64,000 nt of DNA from Leptospiraceae bacterium (GTDB lineage: Bacteria > Spirochaetota > Leptospiria > Leptospirales > Leptospiraceae): NCBI GenBank assembly GCA_016708435.1, contig JADJFV010000003.1:32501-96500 (forward strand). The letters are read 5' to 3'. The notes beneath the pieces were generated by a model. It was not told the origin of the DNA, made no database searches, and saw nothing but the letters and a program-made list of their open reading frames with translations. The translations under genes and the position numbers were made by a program. Of this stretch, positions 9,067 to 18,082 are shown in pieces; the stretch's first letter is position 1, and every line of letters starts with the position of its first letter.

Positions 9067-9092
9067 AAAATGACTCACTTATGAGTCATTTT
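9067..9092. promoter_or_regulatory. Inverted repeat enclosing the cyclase start codon
   Basis: AAAATGACTCA (9067-9077) and TGAGTCATTTT (9082-9092) form an 11-bp perfect stem around the loop CTTA. The ATG of the cyclase gene (9081-9083) lies in it. A four-codon ORF (ATG ACT CAC TTA TGA, 9070-9084) overlaps the start. No Shine-Dalgarno is visible. Confidence 0.45.
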
Positions 9093-11198
9093 ATTTATAT
9101 TCTAATTGTGTTTTTAGGAATTTCTTGCGCAGGAGAAAACTCAAAAGATGCACCGCTGGCGAGTAAGGGAATTCTTGATTTGCGTTCTTGGGATTTCGAG
9201 CAGGATGGGAAAACTTCTCTCTATGGAGAATGGGAGTTTTACTATAAACAATTTATTTTTCCTGATGAATTTAAAGAATCAAAAAATAGTATTCCTGATT
9301 ATATTTCAATTCCGGCTCTTTGGAGCACAAAGAAAGTAAACGAAATAGAACTTTCGAACCAAGCCTATGCAACCTATAGATTAAAGCTTTTTGTAAACGA
9401 AAAATCCCGACCTTACGGTTTTCGCATTGGAGATATGTATAGCGCATACACCTTGTATGTCAATGGAGTCATTGTTGCCTCGAATGGAATTCCTGGAAAA
9501 AACAAATTAGAAGAAGTAGCGGAGTGGTATCCTGTTGTTAGTTTTGTGAATCTCAAAGAAGGCGAGAACGAAATTGTTCTTCATATTTCAAACTTCGCAC
9601 ATAGAAAGGGTGGAACCTGGGCGGATTTTGATTTAGGACTTGGGAAAGATATTTCCAATTATAAACATTGGCTTATTGCATTTGATTTCTTTCTAATTGG
9701 AAGCTTACTCATAATGGCTATTTACCATTTTGGTTTGTATACTCTTCGCCGAGTAGATGTTACTAGTTTACTTTTGGGGCTATTCTGTATTTGCTCCACT
9801 GTGAGAATTGGTGTTACCGGTGAGAGATTCTTTGTCCCTTTTTTACCTTTTAGAAGTTTTGAGACACAAGTAAGTTTAGAGTATATTTCTTTTTTTCTAT
9901 CTTTCGGAGTATTTTACCAATTTCTAATTAGCCTATTTCAATACCCACGAAAAAAATGGATTGCATTTTTTTCCTGGTCGGTGGTTCTTTCCGGCGTTAT
10001 ATTGGTATTAACCACTAAAGCGACTGTATATAGCCATACTGCTATACCATTTCAAATTTTTATTCTGCTACAATCAGTTTATATGTTTGGAGTTATGTTT
10101 CGTGCTATTCGAAGAAGGGCAAAAGGAGCTAAGGCGGCGCTCACTGGAATTGTGATTTTATTTTCTACTTTTATCATCGAAATGTTATACCAAAATGAAG
10201 TTACTATATTCTCTGCTATTCCGCCCATTTTTGTTTATCCATTTGGTGTATTTCTATTCCTTTTCTTTCAATCTTATCTTCTTTCGGAAAGATTTTCACA
10301 GGCATTCTATTCAGTTGAAAAACTTTCTGATAACTTATTGAAAACAAATGAAGCTATTAGTAAGTTCGTGCCAACTGAATTTTTAGAACAATTAAATAAG
10401 AAAAGCGTAATGGATATTAGCCTCGGAGATCAAGTGCAAAGAAAGATGGCTGTTTTGTTTTCTGATATACGAGAGTTTACAAATCTGTCCGAAACAATGA
10501 GTCCTGCTGAAAATTTTAATTTTATTAATGCCTATATTAAGCGAATGAATCCTCATATTCTCTCACACAATGGATTCATAGATAAATATATTGGAGATGC
10601 TATTATGGCATTGTTTCCGAATAAATCAGAAGACGCAGTAAAGTCAGCAATAGAAATGCTTACAGAGGTAACGGTTTATAACACATTTAGAGCGACTAAG
10701 GGTTATAAGCCGATACGAGTTGGATTTGGAATTCATACTGGAAATTTGATGCTTGGAATCATTGGTGCGGACAATCGAATGGATGGAACTGTTATTTCAG
10801 ATTCCGTAAATTTGTCCGCAAGACTTGAAGGTTTAACCAAAGAATATAAAGTATCTATTATTGTTTCCGAAATTGTTATTCAGGAACTCTCAAAGGATAA
10901 TACCTATCATACGCGTTTACTTGATCGTGTTCAAGTTAAAGGCAAACAAGAAAAAGTCACAGTTTATCAAATCTATGATGGAATTACTAACTCTGAAATC
11001 GAGGCAATTGATTCAATAAAGTCAGACTTCGAGAAGGGAGTTCAATTATTTCACTCTGAAAAATACTCCGAGGCGAATGTATATTTTCTACGGGTAAATT
11101 CCATTCTACCGCAAGATTATCCAACAGAGATTTACTTAAAGAGATGTGAAGAAAAAAATAATAAGATTACCACCGATGCACACCGAGATCACCGATAA
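9081..11198 (+). CDS. Lipid-anchored 7TM sensor adenylate cyclase (class III)
   Basis: The product probably makes cAMP in response to an outside signal. Order: lipoprotein signal ending FLGISC at Cys16; a periplasmic beta-rich domain (about 30-185) like 7TMR-DISM extracellular domains; seven or so membrane helices (about 195-410); class III cyclase domain (about 450-640); C-terminal helical tail. Metal-binding Asp residues lie in LFSDIREFT and IGDAIMA, the adenine-selecting Lys in DKYIGD and the Thr in GTVISDSVN. The Asn/Arg pair is in VNLSARLE. The usual VIGD is VISD here. The last ten residues (TTDAHRDHR) are encoded by a palindromic repeat (11166-11265). Start chosen because it gives the lipobox. 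Confidence 0.85.
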   Translation: MSHFIYILIVFLGISCAGENSKDAPLASKGILDLRSWDFEQDGKTSLYGEWEFYYKQFIFPDEFKESKNSIPDYISIPALWSTKKVNEIELSNQAYATYRLKLFVNEKSRPYGFRIGDMYSAYTLYVNGVIVASNGIPGKNKLEEVAEWYPVVSFVNLKEGENEIVLHISNFAHRKGGTWADFDLGLGKDISNYKHWLIAFDFFLIGSLLIMAIYHFGLYTLRRVDVTSLLLGLFCICSTVRIGVTGERFFVPFLPFRSFETQVSLEYISFFLSFGVFYQFLISLFQYPRKKWIAFFSWSVVLSGVILVLTTKATVYSHTAIPFQIFILLQSVYMFGVMFRAIRRRAKGAKAALTGIVILFSTFIIEMLYQNEVTIFSAIPPIFVYPFGVFLFLFFQSYLLSERFSQAFYSVEKLSDNLLKTNEAISKFVPTEFLEQLNKKSVMDISLGDQVQRKMAVLFSDIREFTNLSETMSPAENFNFINAYIKRMNPHILSHNGFIDKYIGDAIMALFPNKSEDAVKSAIEMLTEVTVYNTFRATKGYKPIRVGFGIHTGNLMLGIIGADNRMDGTVISDSVNLSARLEGLTKEYKVSIIVSEIVIQELSKDNTYHTRLLDRVQVKGKQEKVTVYQIYDGITNSEIEAIDSIKSDFEKGVQLFHSEKYSEANVYFLRVNSILPQDYPTEIYLKRCEEKNNKITTDAHRDHR

Positions 11199-11265
11199 AA
11201 AATACGATAGCTCTCGATTATTTACAACTTTGTAAGAAAGCCAAATTATTTTTTATCGGTGGTAA
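11166..11265. repeat. Palindromic repeat at the cyclase 3' end
   Basis: ATTACCACCGAT (11166-11177) pairs with ATCGGTGGTAAT (11254-11265), and ACCGATAAAAAAT (11191-11203) with ATTTTTTATCGGT (11248-11260). The left arm codes for the last residues of the cyclase. Related ATCGGTG or ATCGGTGGTA stretches occur at 41996-42023, 52181-52195 and 56018-56047. It may act as a bidirectional terminator between the two convergent genes. Confidence 0.6.
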
Positions 11266-11275
11266 TCCGTAAATT

Positions 11276-11878
11276 TTATATCATATAAGATTGCATCTCT
11301 CTAACCCAGAAGACTATATCTTCCATCCAACCGAATTTGATGGCGTAATAGTAAACTGCGAAGCGGGGAAGACGTGTTAGGCTACAGAGTAGAAATTTAG
11401 AATAGGACATTTTGAAGCTACCAACGAGTATACTCATCCAGGAGTAAGGCAAAGGAGTGGTTGCCGCAATGACTACTGCCCACATTCCGTATTTCTCGAG
11501 ATAGGGAAGAAGTTGACCTTCGTGTTTTTTGATTAGGTTTCTACCGTATTCGAATTTTGGAATTAAATAGCGACCGATAGCGTAAGAATTGGATCCACCG
11601 ATTAAACTTCCTGCGAAGCTAAATAGGATTACTTCGAAGTCTCCGAGTTTACCCGCTACACCAAATACTAAAAATGCGTCAGGCACCATAAAGGCAGGCA
11701 GGGAATCACTGACTAATATTCCAAGACCAACACCCCATACTCCTAGATAGTCTACGAAGAGTTTTGAAAATTGAGTAATTGGTTCTTTGACAATATGAGC
11801 GAGTATAATTACAAGCCCGATGATTACAACGACTGCAAGAACTGATTGGAGAATGAGTTTACGTAAGTCTTTATCCAT
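11276..11878 (-). CDS. DedA/VTT-family membrane protein
   Basis: This 200-aa inner-membrane protein has an N-terminal helix (about 12-30). A SNARE-associated/VTT core with GVWGVGLGILVSDSLPAF and FSFAGSLIGGSNSYAIGRYL follows, then further helices with the proline-rich TTPLPYSWMS. The family is linked to lipid flipping (undecaprenyl phosphate or phosphatidylethanolamine recycling) and to membrane homeostasis. The charged residues and the glycine-rich reentrant loop of DedA are present. It ends close to mutL (10 bp) on the same strand, so the two may be co-transcribed. The exact substrate cannot be told. Confidence 0.75.
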   Translation of the reverse strand: MDKDLRKLILQSVLAVVVIIGLVIILAHIVKEPITQFSKLFVDYLGVWGVGLGILVSDSLPAFMVPDAFLVFGVAGKLGDFEVILFSFAGSLIGGSNSYAIGRYLIPKFEYGRNLIKKHEGQLLPYLEKYGMWAVVIAATTPLPYSWMSILVGSFKMSYSKFLLCSLTRLPRFAVYYYAIKFGWMEDIVFWVREMQSYMI

Positions 11879-11887
11879 TTTGATAAT

Positions 11888-13708
11888 TTATTTCCTGTGA
11901 AACATTTTTTCCAGATCGTCTCTGGTGAGTTTAATAAGAGTAGGTCGTCCGTGAGGGCAGCGGGAAGGATTTTCGCAGTAGCTTAGTCGGTTTAAGATTT
12001 CACCTAGTATATGGTCTGACATATGATCTCCCTTCTTTATTGCAGAACGACAGGCGACACACTTCGCCATTAAATCATATAATTCTTTTTCGAGGACTTT
12101 TGTTCCTTTGGTTCGATTTAAAAAATCTATGATTGTTTCTCTTTCTTTTCCTGCTTCTAGGAAAACAGGGATTTCCCGCACGAGAATAGTTCCGCCGCCT
12201 AGATCATCTAAAGTAATTCCTACTTTTGCATAATCTTCCTTACGCTCTAGAATTTCTTCTGCTTCTCCAACGGATAGATCAATCCGAATAGGAGTGAGAA
12301 GTTGCTGGCTTAGATTTTTGTTTTTTAATTTGTTTAATACTTCTTCGTAGCGAATTCTTTCGTGTGCGGTGTGTTGGTCTATGATATAAATTCCATCTTC
12401 TGCTTCGGCTAGAATAAATGTTTCGAATATAATTCCAAAGTGCTTTTTAGGAATGAATTCTCGTTTCATCTCTGGCTTTGCGGTTAATTGGTGTAAGCTT
12501 GCACCGGCACCGATATTTTCGACAGAGAAGGAGCTTTGTTATGGAACTTCTTTGTATAGATCATTATGAAGAATTTCTTGGACCGGTTTTAATTCTTATG
12601 TATTGGAAGTGCTTGAGAAAAAAGCAGGACTTGCGTTTAATACACTGTTTGCTCTGGCAATTGCGTCTGCTCTTTTTCCTTCGTTGAAAAATCTCTTTCT
12701 CATCTCTAAAATTCCAACAGGAGTTTTAGAGTTCAACTCTGCGTGAACCATTTCTAGAAAGAAGGAATTAAAACCTTCTTCATCTAAGAAACGAATTTCT
12801 TTTTTGGTCGGGTGAACGTTTACATCAATATGTCTTGGATCAATTTCAAAGAATAAAAAGCACCAGGGGTGCGCCTGTGTAGGAATTAATTCATCGTAGG
12901 CTTTTTTTAAAAGATAAGAACTGTATTTCATTTCAATCGGTCGCCCGTTGACAAATAGGAATTGTCCACTACGATTTGATTTGTAAAATTCGGGATCACT
13001 AATAAAGCCGTATGCTTTTAGCCCTTTCTTTTCGGACTTTACTTCGAGTAAGTGGTTTTCTAGATTATCACCAAAAACAGAAACAATTCTCTCTCGTGTA
13101 GTTGCAGGTTTTAGATTAAAAATTTCTTTTTGGTTTTGCACATACCTAAATCCAATCTTTGGATTTGCTACTGCTGTGATAGCGATTCTATCTTTGATTT
13201 TTTTATCTTCTGCTTTTTCTGATTTCAAAAACTTTCTACGAACAGGAGTATTGTAGAATAAATCTTCGACTGAGATTTTAGTTCCTTTAAAGCCAGTTGT
13301 ATTTTTTCTTTCTATGATTTCCCCTTTCTCGCAGGAAATTTGAATGGCGGGAGCGTCTACTCTTGTGCCGGTAGTCATTTTTAATTTGGAGACTGATGCG
13401 ATAGAAGAAAGAGCTTCCCCTCGAAAGCCGTATGTGTAGACTGTTTCGAGATCCTCTAAGTCTTTGATTTTACTTGTCGCATGACGTCTTATGCTTAGAT
13501 CCAAGTCTTCTTCTGCAATTCCTGATCCGTTGTCAGATACTAAAATTTCTGCAAGACCTGCTGATTCGGTTTGTATGTCAATTTGTGTTGAGAGTGCATC
13601 AATGGAATTTTCCAATAACTCTTTGATGACAGAGTGAGCCGATTCGATTACCTCACCGGCTGCAATTTTATTGATTAGATTGACATCTAACTCGTGGATA
13701 ATACCCAT
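11888..13708 (-). pseudogene. mutL: DNA mismatch repair protein MutL with two in-frame stop codons
   Basis: MutL couples mismatch recognition to strand removal. The N-terminal GHKL ATPase has ENSIDA, DNGSGI and TYGFRGEALSSIAS (13708 to about 12700). The C-terminal domain (11888-12469) has the endonuclease metal motif DQHTAHERIRYE, ACRSAIKKGD and CPHGRP, so this is the nicking type of MutL. Both parts are in one frame, but TAA codons at 12596-12598 and 12539-12541 interrupt the linker. Read through, the linker gives SNT*ELKPVQEILHNDLYKEVP*QSSF. Either CAA-to-TAA change would explain a stop. No good ribosome site precedes the C-terminal ATG at 12469. Loss of function, a split protein or sequence error are possible. 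Confidence 0.85.
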
Positions 13709-13720
13709 AAGTTGTTGAAC

Positions 13721-14095
13721 TTAGTGTTCCAAACAGCTTTTACAAAAACCACGAATCGTAATTGCAATTTCCTCTGCTTCAAAAATATCTTTGAGAGAGG
13801 AAAGTTTATCTGAGATGTCTATGTCGGGAAAGTCTAGAACAGTGCCGCAATTTCGACAAATCAAATGAGAGTGTTTTTCTAAAACCGCATCGTAGTGGGC
13901 AGATTCAGAAAAGGAATCTAGTTTTTTTATAAAACCGTTATTATAAAGAAATTCGAGAGAGTTGTATACAGTCGCAAAGCTCAAACTTTTAACGCTGGTT
14001 CGAATGGAGTCATAGACCATCTTTGCAGTCGGATGATCGATTCGGGATTGCATATTCTCTAATATAATCTGTCTGTGTCGAGTGAGCTTTTTCAT
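13721..14095 (-). CDS. perR: Fur-family regulator, PerR type
   Basis: This metal-dependent repressor (124 aa) has a winged helix (about 1-80, LSFATVYNSLEFL as recognition helix) and a dimerisation domain. Two CxxC pairs (CRNC, CKSC) form the structural zinc site. Candidate regulatory ligands follow the PerR pattern: His in DHPTA, Asp in AHYDA, the two His in KHSHLIC and Asp in VLDFPD (Fur has Glu there). This supports peroxide sensing by histidine oxidation. mutL lies 12 bp downstream on the same strand and could be co-transcribed. The upstream AT-rich stretch (14096-14133, TTAGAATATC) may contain an autoregulatory box, but no full PerR box can be claimed. Confidence 0.8.
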   Translation of the reverse strand: MKKLTRHRQIILENMQSRIDHPTAKMVYDSIRTSVKSLSFATVYNSLEFLYNNGFIKKLDSFSESAHYDAVLEKHSHLICRNCGTVLDFPDIDISDKLSSLKDIFEAEEIAITIRGFCKSCLEH

Positions 14096-14193
14096 AATTT
14101 TTCTTAGAATATCTTTAATATAAATTATCTGAATTGCTAAGTCAAGTAAGAAAATTCCTTTCTTCCATAAATCGGAAATGTATTTTTGTATTT

Positions 14194-14535
14194 ATGAAAG
14201 ACCTTCAGTTTTATGCTGCAAATCTCTATTCTTTGGATTGTGAAAGAACGGCTGTATTGTATCAAAGATTGTTTTCGCTTTCTATTCTATCGAGCTCTAA
14301 GAATCACGCGGAGCTTCGCAGTTCAAATGGATTTTCCATTTTTATAGATAAACCTTCGATTCATTGTAATGTTACACCAGGAACGTTGAGCTTCTGTGTT
14401 TCGGAATTAAATGAGTCTTCGTTTGACTTAGATCCACTCAGTCTGGAGTCTTTTCATGAAAAGGAAAAATATGCTTCTTTTCTAGATGAGTATCAAAACA
14501 GAATTTGGATATTTGAGAAGAAGCTTACAGTTTAA
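14194..14535 (+). CDS. Possible glyoxalase/VOC-fold protein
   Basis: This 113-aa protein begins MKDLQFYAANLYSLD, followed by RTAVLYQRLFSLSIL and an ending NRIWIFEKK. Together these resemble one vicinal-oxygen-chelate unit (glyoxalase/dioxygenase superfamily): a first beta strand, a helix, and a last strand with D-x-x-x-N-R-I-W-I-F-E. The ATG at 14194 is preferred because the upstream extension from 14134 looks non-coding. The His/Glu metal ligands are not complete, so enzymatic activity is uncertain. It is divergent from perR and shares its promoter region. Confidence 0.5.
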   Translation: MKDLQFYAANLYSLDCERTAVLYQRLFSLSILSSSKNHAELRSSNGFSIFIDKPSIHCNVTPGTLSFCVSELNESSFDLDPLSLESFHEKEKYASFLDEYQNRIWIFEKKLTV

Positions 14536-14557
14536 ATACTAGAGCGAATAATGGGCA

Positions 14558-14884
14558 TTAGTCCATTGACTGAAATTTATCCTGTCCTGGAATTCTTTTC
14601 AGTCTTGTCTCAACAGGTAGACTAATGTAATCAATAATTGCTCTATCGTGATTAGCGATTGCATTGACATCAAATCTTTCTAGATTCTCTGCATTATTCA
14701 TGTAATCCTCGTCTTCTACGCCTGCAATGAATCTCCATCCACTGTCTTTTTCATCATGCGGATAATCTCTATACATATATCCAACTTGCATTCCATCGAC
14801 AGTGATTTTGTCTGTAGCAAGACAAGTTCCAATAGAAGGAACAAGTCTTACTCCATATTCTAATTTCAATTTAAAATTTTTCAT
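14558..14884 (-). CDS. DUF2185-family protein
   Basis: This 108-aa soluble protein has the DUF2185 pattern: SIGTCLATDKITVDG, then VGYMYRDYP, DSGWRFIAGVEDEDY and a closing NAIANHDRAIIDYI. The family (relatives are found among Imm33-like immunity proteins and as stand-alone proteins) has no clear function. It lies 12 bp after ilvN on the same strand and is probably the last gene of the ilvB-ilvN transcript. No toxin gene is seen nearby, so an immunity role is not supported here. It ends 22 bp from the convergent VOC gene. Confidence 0.75.
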   Translation of the reverse strand: MKNFKLKLEYGVRLVPSIGTCLATDKITVDGMQVGYMYRDYPHDEKDSGWRFIAGVEDEDYMNNAENLERFDVNAIANHDRAIIDYISLPVETRLKRIPGQDKFQSMD

Positions 14885-14896
14885 CCTTTTTTATGG

Positions 14897-15376
14897 TTAT
14901 CCGTTTTGACAGGCTAACGCAATTTGTCCGGTGCGAGCCATTTCTAGAATTCCATATTTGGTCATCATTGTAATAAAGGCAGCTACCTGTCTTGCGCTTC
15001 CAGAAAATTCTATCATGAGACTAGTATCTGTAACATCCACAATTTTAGAACCAAAGACTCCGCAAAGAGAAATGATCTCTGTGCGGTTACTATCTTTTGC
15101 CTCAACTTTTAATAGAACTAGTTCGCGCGTAATTGCTTCCATGTAAAACAGATCAGTAACTTTTAAAACATCTGGCAATTTCAAAAGTTGTTGCTTTACC
15201 TGGTCTACGACTGCATCGTCTCCTTTCAAAACGATTGTCATGCTAGATATATCAGGATTTTCTGTAACACCGACTGCGATAGAGTCGATGTTATAGCTTC
15301 TTCTTGTGAAGAGTCCTGATACATGACTCATTACGCCTGGATGATTGTTTACGAGTATATTTAATGTGTGTTTCAT
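14897..15376 (-). CDS. ilvN: Acetolactate synthase small (regulatory) subunit
   Basis: This is the regulatory subunit of acetohydroxyacid synthase in valine, leucine and isoleucine synthesis. The N-terminal ACT domain (about 1-78) has NNHPGVMSHVSGLFTRRSYN, followed by IDSIAVG. The C-terminal regulatory domain has ELVLLKVEA and EFSGSARQVAAF. Length (159 aa) is standard for IlvH/IlvN. ATG at 15376 overlaps the ilvB stop (ATGA), so the subunits are translationally coupled. Valine feedback is likely but cannot be seen directly. Confidence 0.93.
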   Translation of the reverse strand: MKHTLNILVNNHPGVMSHVSGLFTRRSYNIDSIAVGVTENPDISSMTIVLKGDDAVVDQVKQQLLKLPDVLKVTDLFYMEAITRELVLLKVEAKDSNRTEIISLCGVFGSKIVDVTDTSLMIEFSGSARQVAAFITMMTKYGILEMARTGQIALACQNG

Positions 15377-17085
15377 TTTGCTGCCTTCAAACTTGCTAGA
15401 TCTTTAAATTCTAACATATCTTTTTGTGACTTACCTGCTGGAATCATTGGAAATACTTTTTCTTCTGCGGGAACTACTACTTCGAGTAATGCTGATTTGT
15501 CGTCTTTCAAGAAAAATTCCAATGCTTTATCAATGTCTTCTTTCTTAGAGATACACATTGCCGGAATTTTATATCCCTCTGCCACTTTTACAAAGTCAGG
15601 ATTATAATTCCATTCGGAATTCGAGAACCTTTCTTCATAGAATAGCTCTTGCCACTGACGCACCATTCCTAGAAAATTATTATTGAAGATAAGAATCTTA
15701 ACTCCAAGATTATACATCGTGATTGTGGCTAATTCTTGTATGTTCATCTGAATAGAGCCATCCCCTGAAATACAAATTACAGTTTTATCCGGTCTTCCGA
15801 TCTTTGCTCCAATAGCAGCGGGTAAACCATAACCCATTGTCCCGAGTCCACCGGAGGTTAACCAGTTGTTAGGCTCATTGAACAGATAATACTGAGCAGC
15901 CCACATTTGATGTTGTCCTACATCAGTCGTGATAACTGCCTTTCCTTTTGTCTTTTCGTAGAGTTTATGAATAAAGTCTTGCGGCTTAATTTTGTTATCC
16001 GTAGAATTATCAAAGTCGAGAGGATGATTTGCCTTAAGCGTTTGAATATGCTTTAGCCAATCTGTTCTGTCTACTTTCTTTATATGAGGAATCACTGCTT
16101 TTAGCGCGTCTTTTAAATCTCCATGCAAGATATAGTCAACATCGATTCGCTTATTGAATTCTGCTGTATCGATGTCGATATGGGCACGAACTGCATTCTC
16201 TGCAAACTCCCCAATCTTTGCAACGCGATCATCGAAGCGAGCACCGAGGTTTAGAATATAATCACAATCCAATACCGCCTTATTCGCGTAAGCCGTTCCA
16301 TGCATTCCAAGCATTCCAACTGAATTTGGATGCTCGCCTGGAAAAGAACCGATTCCCATAAGAGTTGTGGTTACTGGTATGTTGCCTGTAAGGGCTAATG
16401 TTTTAATTTCTTCTGCTGCATTTGCATTGATTGCACCACCTCCTACATAGAGAAGAGGGCGCTTGGCATTGTTAATTGCTTCTGCAAATGCCTTTACATC
16501 TCCAACGATTTCGGGCTTTGTATAATGGTGTGCGTCAATCTTTAACTTGGAAGCTTTGCGAACGGAAGTCAACTGTGTCTGAACATCTTTTGGGAAATCC
16601 AATAGAACAGGTCCAGGTCTTCCGCCTAACGCTATCTTATAGGCTTCTTCAAAATGCCTTGCGATATCATCAGCACTTCTCATGAGTGCATTGTATTTGG
16701 TAATCGGAATTGTAATTCCGAAAATATCTGCTTCTTGAAATGCGTCAGTTCCTATCGCACTTGTAGCAACTTGTCCCGTGATAGCAAGAATAGGAATTGA
16801 ATCCATCTTAGCGTCAGCAAGACCTGTAACAAGATTGGTAGCCCCCGGTCCTGATGTGGCAATGCATACTCCAATTTTGCCGGTTGCTCTTGCATAACCT
16901 TCTGCCATATGAATTGCACCTTGCTCGTGTCTTACGAGATAGTGTTTAATTTTACTTTTGTAGAGTTCATCATAAAAAGGGAGAATGGCTCCTCCCGGAT
17001 AACCAAAGCAAACCTCTATGCCTGCTTCCTCCATTAACTCGATTAATAATCTTGCACCTGTAATTTTATTTTCTGATCCTGACAT
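15373..17085 (-). CDS. ilvB: Acetolactate synthase large (catalytic) subunit
   Basis: This is the ThDP-, FAD- and Mg-dependent enzyme that condenses two pyruvates, or pyruvate and 2-oxobutyrate. It shows the PYR domain with the catalytic Glu in RHEQGAIHMAEGYARATG, the FAD-binding middle domain (NLGARFDDRVAKIGEF), and the PP domain with the ThDP motif GDGS...NNN. Length is about 570 aa. The frame is open to a GTG at 17124, but ATG at 17085 follows a good AAAGG site, so I chose it. It overlaps ilvN by 4 bases and follows the SH3-like lipoprotein gene. Leptospires make isoleucine by the citramalate route, which feeds this enzyme. Confidence 0.95.
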   Translation of the reverse strand: MSGSENKITGARLLIELMEEAGIEVCFGYPGGAILPFYDELYKSKIKHYLVRHEQGAIHMAEGYARATGKIGVCIATSGPGATNLVTGLADAKMDSIPILAITGQVATSAIGTDAFQEADIFGITIPITKYNALMRSADDIARHFEEAYKIALGGRPGPVLLDFPKDVQTQLTSVRKASKLKIDAHHYTKPEIVGDVKAFAEAINNAKRPLLYVGGGAINANAAEEIKTLALTGNIPVTTTLMGIGSFPGEHPNSVGMLGMHGTAYANKAVLDCDYILNLGARFDDRVAKIGEFAENAVRAHIDIDTAEFNKRIDVDYILHGDLKDALKAVIPHIKKVDRTDWLKHIQTLKANHPLDFDNSTDNKIKPQDFIHKLYEKTKGKAVITTDVGQHQMWAAQYYLFNEPNNWLTSGGLGTMGYGLPAAIGAKIGRPDKTVICISGDGSIQMNIQELATITMYNLGVKILIFNNNFLGMVRQWQELFYEERFSNSEWNYNPDFVKVAEGYKIPAMCISKKEDIDKALEFFLKDDKSALLEVVVPAEEKVFPMIPAGKSQKDMLEFKDLASLKAAK

Positions 17086-17120
17086 TGATTTATCCTTTAT
17101 TTTAATATTTTTATTTTCAG

Positions 17121-17885
17121 TCACTGCGGACTATTGGGAGTTTGCGTTTCTACTGGAGGCGCTACTGGTGTAGAAGGTGGCTCATCCATCATTTGATATT
17201 TTACAAGAATAGCTGTGACGACTGGTTGTAATACATCTTCTTTCTCATAGGCTTTCATTAACCTATCCTTTGCGTCTAATAGCAATTTGTCCCTATCTGT
17301 TCCTGTTAATTTATTTGCTTTCGCTATGATTTTATACGCTTCTCTAACTAATAAGGCAGTTTGACCGAGGAGTGGATCTTTCGAAAGTCTCTCGTCTGCA
17401 GCTTGGATCCACACATCATACCAATCTTCGACTAATCCATCTTTAACACTCGCAGTCAAACAATCTACATTTGCCCATTCTCCCTGAATCTCTTTTACGA
17501 AGCAGATTGAGCCAAGCGCAAACTTTCCCTTCGTCCCTGCTGTGAGTGTAGGTTTTCTGAATGCACTGAGTCCATCTTTCACAACAAATAACACTGCTTC
17601 TGAAAAGTTAGACGCAAGAGAATAACCCTCTTTACCTGTAACAGTAGAGAGTTTGTAAAAATCTTTTTTGTCTTCAGTGACTTTCTCTAAGACATTGACT
17701 TCTTCTAGAGCATAGACGAGTGTGACTCTATGCTCTTTTTTGGCTGAGCCCGCAATGGAACTAATATGCTGATCTATTTTTGAATAGCGCGTCCCTAGAA
17801 TTTGTGCTTCCGCTTCTTTTGTCTTCGGTTTACATAAGACAAAAAAAGTTAAGGAAACAAGGATTAAAAGTATACTCTTTCTCAT
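17121..17885 (-). CDS. Putative lipoprotein with SH3-like domain
   Basis: A signal peptide with lipobox FVLC (Cys18) begins this 254-aa product. Residues about 40-150 contain two small beta-rich segments resembling bacterial SH3 domains (RVTLVYALEEVNVLEKV, then GLSAFRKPTLTAGTKGKFAL). A helical part follows (ALLVREAYKIIAKANKL), then a proline-rich end (TPVAPPVETQTPNSPQ). It is probably surface- or periplasm-exposed and lipid-anchored. Leptospiral lipoproteins with similar SH3-like domains bind host or matrix proteins, but nothing here proves that. It lies directly upstream of ilvB on the same strand. Confidence 0.7.
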   Translation of the reverse strand: MRKSILLILVSLTFFVLCKPKTKEAEAQILGTRYSKIDQHISSIAGSAKKEHRVTLVYALEEVNVLEKVTEDKKDFYKLSTVTGKEGYSLASNFSEAVLFVVKDGLSAFRKPTLTAGTKGKFALGSICFVKEIQGEWANVDCLTASVKDGLVEDWYDVWIQAADERLSKDPLLGQTALLVREAYKIIAKANKLTGTDRDKLLLDAKDRLMKAYEKEDVLQPVVTAILVKYQMMDEPPSTPVAPPVETQTPNSPQ

Positions 17886-18082
17886 GTATTACAGTTTTTT
17901 AATTGTATTGTGCTTGTTAACAAAATTTTTTAGAATCGTTAGAAAATTAAAAAAAATTCTAAGAGGCTAATATTTTCTATAGAAAAAATCGTCAGTAAAT
18001 TGTTGGTCTTTTTCCTTGAATTATTTTATTTCCAAACTTTATAGAAATTTGACCTTAAAGATGTTAAAAATATTCTGACAAT

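Noticed and set aside
6784..12598. TAA recoding as a sense codon in the TPR and mutL genes
   Set aside because: TAA ends many intact genes here (for example lpd, trmB's neighbour and rpsI), so general reassignment is excluded.
14558..14884. DUF2185 as immunity protein of a toxin system
   Set aside because: No toxin-like neighbour; it is the tail of the ilv operon.
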